Origin: Bacillota bacterium
GTDB taxonomy: Bacteria > Bacillota > DSM-12270 > Thermacetogeniales > Thermacetogeniaceae
DNA: 45,299 nucleotides
NCBI GenBank assembly: GCA_029907475.1
Contig: JARYLU010000023.1
Span: forward strand, 1 to 45,299
Direction of reading: 5' to 3'
In this document: positions 42,801-45,299 of the stretch, piece after piece
Layout of the letters: every line of letters begins with the position of its first letter
Position numbering within the stretch: the stretch's first letter is position 1
Notes under the pieces: generated by a model
Databases searched by the model: none
The model's input: the letters and a program-made list of their open reading frames with translations, nothing else
What the model was told of the DNA's origin: nothing
Program-made: the position numbers and the translations under genes

Positions 42801-43017
42801 ATTTGCTGCTCTGAAATCCTTGAGCACCTTGAACCAGCGTCGAAAATTTCAGGAGAGGCAGATCCATCTGAGTGGGTTTATACTCACTGACACTCCGCTT
42901 GAACAGATTAGAGATGGTAGGGGTAGGTCGAAGGAAGATCTAGAGAAAGAGTATCCCTTAATCTTTCAGGAAGGGGAGTACGTAGGAAAAATTTTACAGA
43001 GTTTGGAATTATGCTGA
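39865..43017 (+). CDS. res: Type III-like restriction subunit (Res), helicase-nuclease
   Basis: 1050 residues from GTG 39865, immediately after mod. SF2 helicase motifs: Walker A ATGSGKTFLMHV (about residue 150), Walker B IIVDEGHKGTG (DEGH, about 264), SATFTQAIA, and a C-terminal helicase part with IIQLFGRGVRLKGKN (QxxGRGxR). A PD-(D/E)xK-like nuclease motif lies near residue 945 (YPDFILWLRD...VCFIDPHG), with His in place of the usual Lys. Together with Mod it would cleave unmethylated invading DNA. Reading frame intact; slightly shorter spacing than average for Res. Confidence 0.9.
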   Translation: MPRLEDYLVLNRYMHYLLGVEDFETLKNLLHPLPEGPDSNGQSYFFGRLVTQPNLQIDRSRLEQYDLRIMSYEDRLRKTRRDFRAFRYFQYLALLYTEIFFDYLTEDPVLFTAELNEFLNDLRQQESELADFPDFKAGNLRRLAFFMATGSGKTFLMHVNIWQVLYYLQHGLHPEAILPGKTQNRQYDNILLITPNEGLSAQHLAELRESGLYAVLFIEDPHGNGGLFGSEVKVIEIHKLAEEPSRDGVSVVLDEIGGNNLIIVDEGHKGTGSEAQTWKNRQKHLSKEGFLLEYSATFTQAIATAGKKAQKQLLHEYGQAILFDYSYAHFYGDGYGKDFRVLNLSSKDSRPEHAHELLVGGLLAFYQQVYLYRQKSADCRLYNIEKPLWVLLGTSVSKKKGDSSKDAAQERTDVAEVVAFLRRFVEDRTWAVSVINRILRGESGFQDAETGDDLFEPYFKYLRDQYKQADEIYLRLLAEVFRGNGGLEIWEIKQVKDEVGLRLSTAGEANPYFGVINIGDVPAFKKYLAGHLGIEVREDNFRSSQFDLVDAPDSPIYLLIGAKKFIEGWSSYRVSSMGLLNVGKGAGSQIIQLFGRGVRLKGKNMCLKRSAALRNETPPPGINILETLTIFGWNANYIQSFRAILENEDLGKGFTLRVRKMDPWPADKLPVPQRKAGFNPSTLTWVLDSSGPEVGLDLTPRLAALATGGQQNPVQQVVGRMHGAVQVDFSQPPYAQVVDTEALYLEVLDYKQMRGYANLHITPQGVEQALKGRCRVTLLQSDLRPELLQRAAVRALKTYMDRFVCMKEREAESRNAEPYYLTAGDPRVLDEYRIRVKSGQLLAQIENLLKNDLPACDDGEPLPRLHFDYSLFNPLLREGSRQWRQHVSVHPPALNRGEQQFLKDLRSFWEEHYDTPAFRYRELYVLRNLARVGIGLFHRSGFYPDFILWLRDNRTSVTRVCFIDPHGLHHDGLSGSEDKFAALKSLSTLNQRRKFQERQIHLSGFILTDTPLEQIRDGRGRSKEDLEKEYPLIFQEGEYVGKILQSLELC

Positions 43018-43365
43018 TTTCTTAGTTGACCTAGAAAAGAGGTGAAATTTGAGCTTGAGTAGATAATGCCTACAGAGCAAGACTTGTCAATTGCTTTGAC
43101 CATTTCGTGATAAAACTCCATGAGGCCACGCTACAGCTGCGTCCTTCTAAATAGGTCGACTCAGGCGTTATGACGTCAATCGGTTAGGTCCCCTTTTCCC
43201 GCGGGAGCCTTGGTTTGGCTCACCCCTTGGCGTACCAGCTCCTTAGAGAAGGTATGTTTCCTTTTCGATAGTGAGAAAACCGAGTTAAAACCACCAAAGT
43301 AATTTTGAGAGTCAATTTAAGGCTCTTTTTTTTATTATCAAATCCAAGAGGAGAGTGAGAATATT
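43018..43365 (+). other. Intergenic region between res and parM
   Basis: 348 bases with no ORF of note. The only clear structure is the terminator at 43308-43333. The middle (43180-43240) is GC-richer, with a short CCCGCGGG palindrome and some self-pairing, but no RNA family is recognised. It separates the restriction-modification unit from the partition unit. Confidence 0.4.
43308..43333 (+). terminator. Possible Rho-independent terminator
   Basis: 6-bp stem AGAGTC/GGCTCT (one wobble), 7-base loop, then TTTTTTT, shortly before parM. Confidence 0.6.
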
Positions 43366-44364
43366 TTGAACATTGCCATGGATGTCGGTACTGTTAAACT
43401 GAAGGGAGTTAACAGCGAAGGAAAGAGAGTGATTTTCGATTCCCAGGTTTCCCCGGCCACAGATCTGGTTTTGGCGGACATTTCACCTGACGGAGACGAC
43501 GGTTACACAACACAAATCAAGGCACCCGGAAGTGATCTTGAGCATTTCTTCGTGGGAGAAAAGGCAATCAGAGAGGGGCGCAACGCAGGTTTCAACCTGG
43601 AGCGGGACAAATATTTGCACCAAAACCATGATGTGCTTTTGCTAACGGCTGCCAGGTTGTTGTTGGGCCAAACCCAGAAGCCCGAGCCGGTTTCTCTTGC
43701 AATCGGACTGCCCATTGGCTATTACAGACAGTATAAAAATGAGCTTAAAAGAAGAGTTTCAAACATCTCGGCTTATGTAAGCGTAAACAGCCTGGAATCT
43801 GTCATGATAGAGTTTCATGACGTTCAAGTTTACCCGCAAGGGGTGGGCGCTCTGTTTGCGTTGGACGAAGATCTCCCCGACTCGGGTTTGGTCGGGGTCG
43901 CGGATCCGGGCGGTGGAACGACCGAGTATCTATTGGTGGAAATTCGCAACGGGAAAGCGTATCCGATATCGAACCTTTCCGGTTCCATTGAGATAGGTAC
44001 GTACTCGATTTTGAGCAGCGTTTCGGACGAATACCGCAAAGTAACCGGAGGCTTCCTCGATACGGTCAGAGCGGAGGATGTGGTCCGAACCGGAAGGGCA
44101 TATTTCCGTGGTAAAGAGATCGACATGTCTTACGCAGTCGAGAGAGCCCGGCAGAATACAGCCAAAGAGATAGCAGACAACATCCTCGCGGAGTGGAAAA
44201 AAGTCGCCGATGTGCTCCGGAGGGTTTATCTCGTTGGCGGCGGAACACTGGAAATGAAGTGCCTGACGGAGTTGCTGCCTGCGGCGGTGGCCGTTCCGGA
44301 GCCCCAATGGTCCAATGTCTCTGGTTTCTTAAACATGTTAACGCAACAAGGTGTAACACCTTAA
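43366..44364 (+). CDS. parM: ParM/StbA-like actin-type partition ATPase
   Basis: 332 residues from TTG 43366 with GAGGAGAG upstream. Actin-fold motifs: phosphate 1 IAMDVGTVKLKGV, a connector IGLPIGYYRQYK, phosphate 2 GVADPGGGTTEYLLVEI and the adenosine motif VYLVGGGTLEMKCL. Length is right for ParM/Alp proteins of Gram-positive plasmids. It should form filaments that push DNA copies apart via an adaptor bound to centromere repeats. The last codons (QQGVTP) are encoded by one of the palindromic repeats, so the gene ends inside the centromere-like region. Confidence 0.85.
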   Translation: MNIAMDVGTVKLKGVNSEGKRVIFDSQVSPATDLVLADISPDGDDGYTTQIKAPGSDLEHFFVGEKAIREGRNAGFNLERDKYLHQNHDVLLLTAARLLLGQTQKPEPVSLAIGLPIGYYRQYKNELKRRVSNISAYVSVNSLESVMIEFHDVQVYPQGVGALFALDEDLPDSGLVGVADPGGGTTEYLLVEIRNGKAYPISNLSGSIEIGTYSILSSVSDEYRKVTGGFLDTVRAEDVVRTGRAYFRGKEIDMSYAVERARQNTAKEIADNILAEWKKVADVLRRVYLVGGGTLEMKCLTELLPAAVAVPEPQWSNVSGFLNMLTQQGVTP

Positions 44365-44460
44365 ACTGCTTGCGCTGTCTGTGTTTGAGGCTATTTAATG
44401 TTTATAGGTGTAACACCTAACGCAACTCCTGTTATTCAAGTATGAGGGGTGTTACACCTT
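44348..44460. repeat. parC-like array of three palindromes
   Basis: AAGGTGTAACACCTT (44348-44362), TAGGTGTAACACCTA (44405-44419) and GGTGTTACACC (44448-44458), centres 57 and 41 bases apart. They lie between parM and the ParR-like gene, where an adaptor would bind as centromere and as operator. Confidence 0.8.
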
Positions 44461-44514
44461 TATCTTTAAATATGCCTAAAATACAGATATATCAAGGGAC
44501 AGAAGGTGATTCAC

Positions 44515-44775
44515 CTGGCATCACGCGATAAAAGGATCCCGGTCGGTTTCCCCAAAGAGCATCCAATCTGGTCATATCCAAACGGTCAGCGGGCAGCAAG
44601 GGTCAAGGAACTCGTAGACATAGGATTAAGCTTCGAAGAAAAATTCTTAATTATACTGGAAAAACTGGAGCGGATGGAGGAGTTTATAAAATTAATAGCG
44701 AACGGGAATCATTGTGAACAACAGAGGAAAAAGCCGAGGGTTACTTTGGACCCGAGAGACTTTGCTGACATATGA
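44515..44775 (+). CDS. parR: ParR/StbB-like small DNA-binding adaptor
   Basis: About 86 residues. The canonical GTG 44506 lies inside the SD AGAAGGTG, so the well-spaced start is CTG 44515 (six bases away). The N-terminal part is basic and strand-forming (KRIPVGFPKEHPIWSYPNGQ), followed by helices (RAARVKELVDIGLSFEEKFL), as in the small ribbon-helix-helix adaptors that follow parM. The C-terminus is charged. It should bind the three palindromes upstream, link them to ParM filaments, and repress its own expression. Not matched to a named subfamily. Confidence 0.65.
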   Translation: MASRDKRIPVGFPKEHPIWSYPNGQRAARVKELVDIGLSFEEKFLIILEKLERMEEFIKLIANGNHCEQQRKKPRVTLDPRDFADI

Positions 44776-44837
44776 GTCCATCTTGATGCGGCAGGAGGCA
44801 AAGCCTCTGTTATATAAAATACTTTTTGGGGAGGGTT

Positions 44838-45092
44838 GTATGAGTCAACCACCCCCGGCACAAGGCCGGGGGCTTGCGGAAGCAGACCGTAAGTCCCGGG
44901 TTGACTAGCCCGAGCCTGTATTAATGCAGGCTACGTTGATAGGGCCATCACACCCCGGAGTGTAGCCCGAGCTCCGGGCACTGTGGCCCGGGATTAAAAG
45001 CCCCGCGGGGTAGGGGCGGTGTCCCGGCTGAGACAAACCCTTTCAACATGGGCGACGGGCACAATCACTCCAGCGTAGAGGAGGTCATCTAA
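44838..45092 (+). ncRNA. HEARO RNA (omega RNA) of an IscB element
   Basis: About 255 bases of dense, GC-rich structure directly before an iscB start. Outer stem GTCAACC (44844-44850) / GGTTGAC (44899-44905) encloses CCCCCGG/CCGGGGG (44852-44872). Then come AGCCTG/CAGGCT (44913-44932), a CCCGGAG/CTCCGGG hairpin (~44956-44980) and a GCCCC/GGGGC hairpin (~45000-45018). The layout matches HEARO/omega RNAs, which guide the IscB nuclease. The SD for iscB (GAGGAGG, 45078) is inside its 3' end. In known systems the guide lies at its 5' end, here around 44815-44840. Confidence 0.8.
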
Positions 45093-45235
45093 GTGACGCA
45101 TGTCTACGTGCTTTCCAAGAGCGGCAACCCCCTGATGCCGACCAATCCGGCCAGGGCAAGGCATCTCCTGAAAGCGGGCGAAGCAAGGGTGGTAAGGAAA
45201 CGCCGTTCACCATTCAGCTAACTAGATTCCGCTGA
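45093..45235 (+). pseudogene. iscB: IscB N-terminus (PLMP domain), frameshifted and truncated
   Basis: GTG 45093 starts MTHVYVLSKSGNPLMPTNPA then RARHLLKAGEARVVRKR, the PLMP domain that begins IscB proteins. The frame stops at 45219. The expected continuation PFTIQL appears in another frame from 45203, as if one C was lost from a CCC run, and that frame stops at 45233. No RuvC motif (DPGSKTTG-type) follows before the window ends. So the nuclease is broken here by a frameshift and probably by insertion of other DNA near 45222; downstream parts may lie outside the window. Confidence 0.85.
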
Positions 45236-45299
45236 AAAAGTCAGCCAAAAAGTTCCTTGAAAATGCATATAAATCAAGGGATTCCGGCTCCTGTGGCGA
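45222..45299. mobile_element. Possible end of another insertion element
   Basis: Sequence from about 45224 (GATTCCGCTGAAAAAGTCAG) is unrelated to iscB and starts abruptly after a CTAACTAG. It has the look of a transposon terminus. Only 75 bases are visible, so this is tentative. Confidence 0.3.

Noticed and set aside
44714-44908. Small ORF running into the omega RNA
   Set aside because: Overlaps parR in another frame and then the RNA stem region; no SD or motif.

Overview
The window looks like chromosomal or large-plasmid DNA of an anaerobic, probably thermophilic Clostridia-type Firmicute (Desulfotomaculum/Pelotomaculum-like; this is inference from style, not a database match). The grounds are strong Shine-Dalgarno (SD) sequences, heavy use of TTG and GTG starts, a SpoIIM-like protein, intrinsic terminators with T tracts, and a GC-rich core interrupted by AT-richer accessory genes.

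Layout. (1) 1-3.4 kb: the 3' end of a CARDB-type surface protein, then two odd membrane-protein genes whose middle segments are open on both strands. The second gene is cut by an IS200/IS605 element (3.39-5.14 kb) carrying tnpA and tnpB. (2) 5.2-23.5 kb: a long Tad/Flp-type pilus locus. It holds six TadE/TadG/Flp-like pilins and pseudopilins plus a Flp pilin proper, two complete assembly engines (TadA ATPase, TadB, TadC, CpaB/SAF), three MinD/ParA-like TadZ/CpaE ATPases, one A24 prepilin peptidase, an HD-GYP protein, a SpoIIM-like membrane protein, a VKOR/thioredoxin-like redox protein, a DUF192 protein and a TM2 protein. (3) 23.6-33.5 kb: three large secreted, propeller-like surface proteins. 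Two of them have GA-dinucleotide tracts between the start codon and the signal peptide. One reads as phase OFF (10 units) and one as phase ON (19 units). Between them are a toxin-antitoxin pair and small genes. (4) 33.5-36.6 kb: a second TM2 copy with a duplicated scrap of the DUF192 gene, a structured intergenic segment, a Cys-rich/HTH gene on the minus strand, a DUF3006 gene and a ComEC-like metallo-beta-lactamase gene split by a ~130-bp MITE-like insertion. (5) 36.6-43.0 kb: a type III-like restriction-modification pair. (6) 43.4-44.8 kb: an actin-type partition locus (parM, three 15-bp palindromes, parR-like gene). (7) 44.8-45.3 kb: a HEARO/omega RNA followed by a truncated, frameshifted iscB.

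How it fits together. The Tad cluster probably builds two related fibres sharing one prepilin peptidase. The secreted propeller proteins downstream are plausible adhesive partners switched by slipped-strand mispairing. The restriction-modification, toxin-antitoxin, partition and transposon material marks 27-45 kb as accessory DNA.

The most unusual signals are: the OFF/ON pair of GA-repeat surface proteins; an apparently intact omega RNA with a dead iscB; several genes with an excellent SD but no ATG/GTG/TTG at the right distance (ATT, ATC, CTG or TTA instead); and the MITE whose precise removal restores the hydrolase frame. All family calls come from motifs read by eye.
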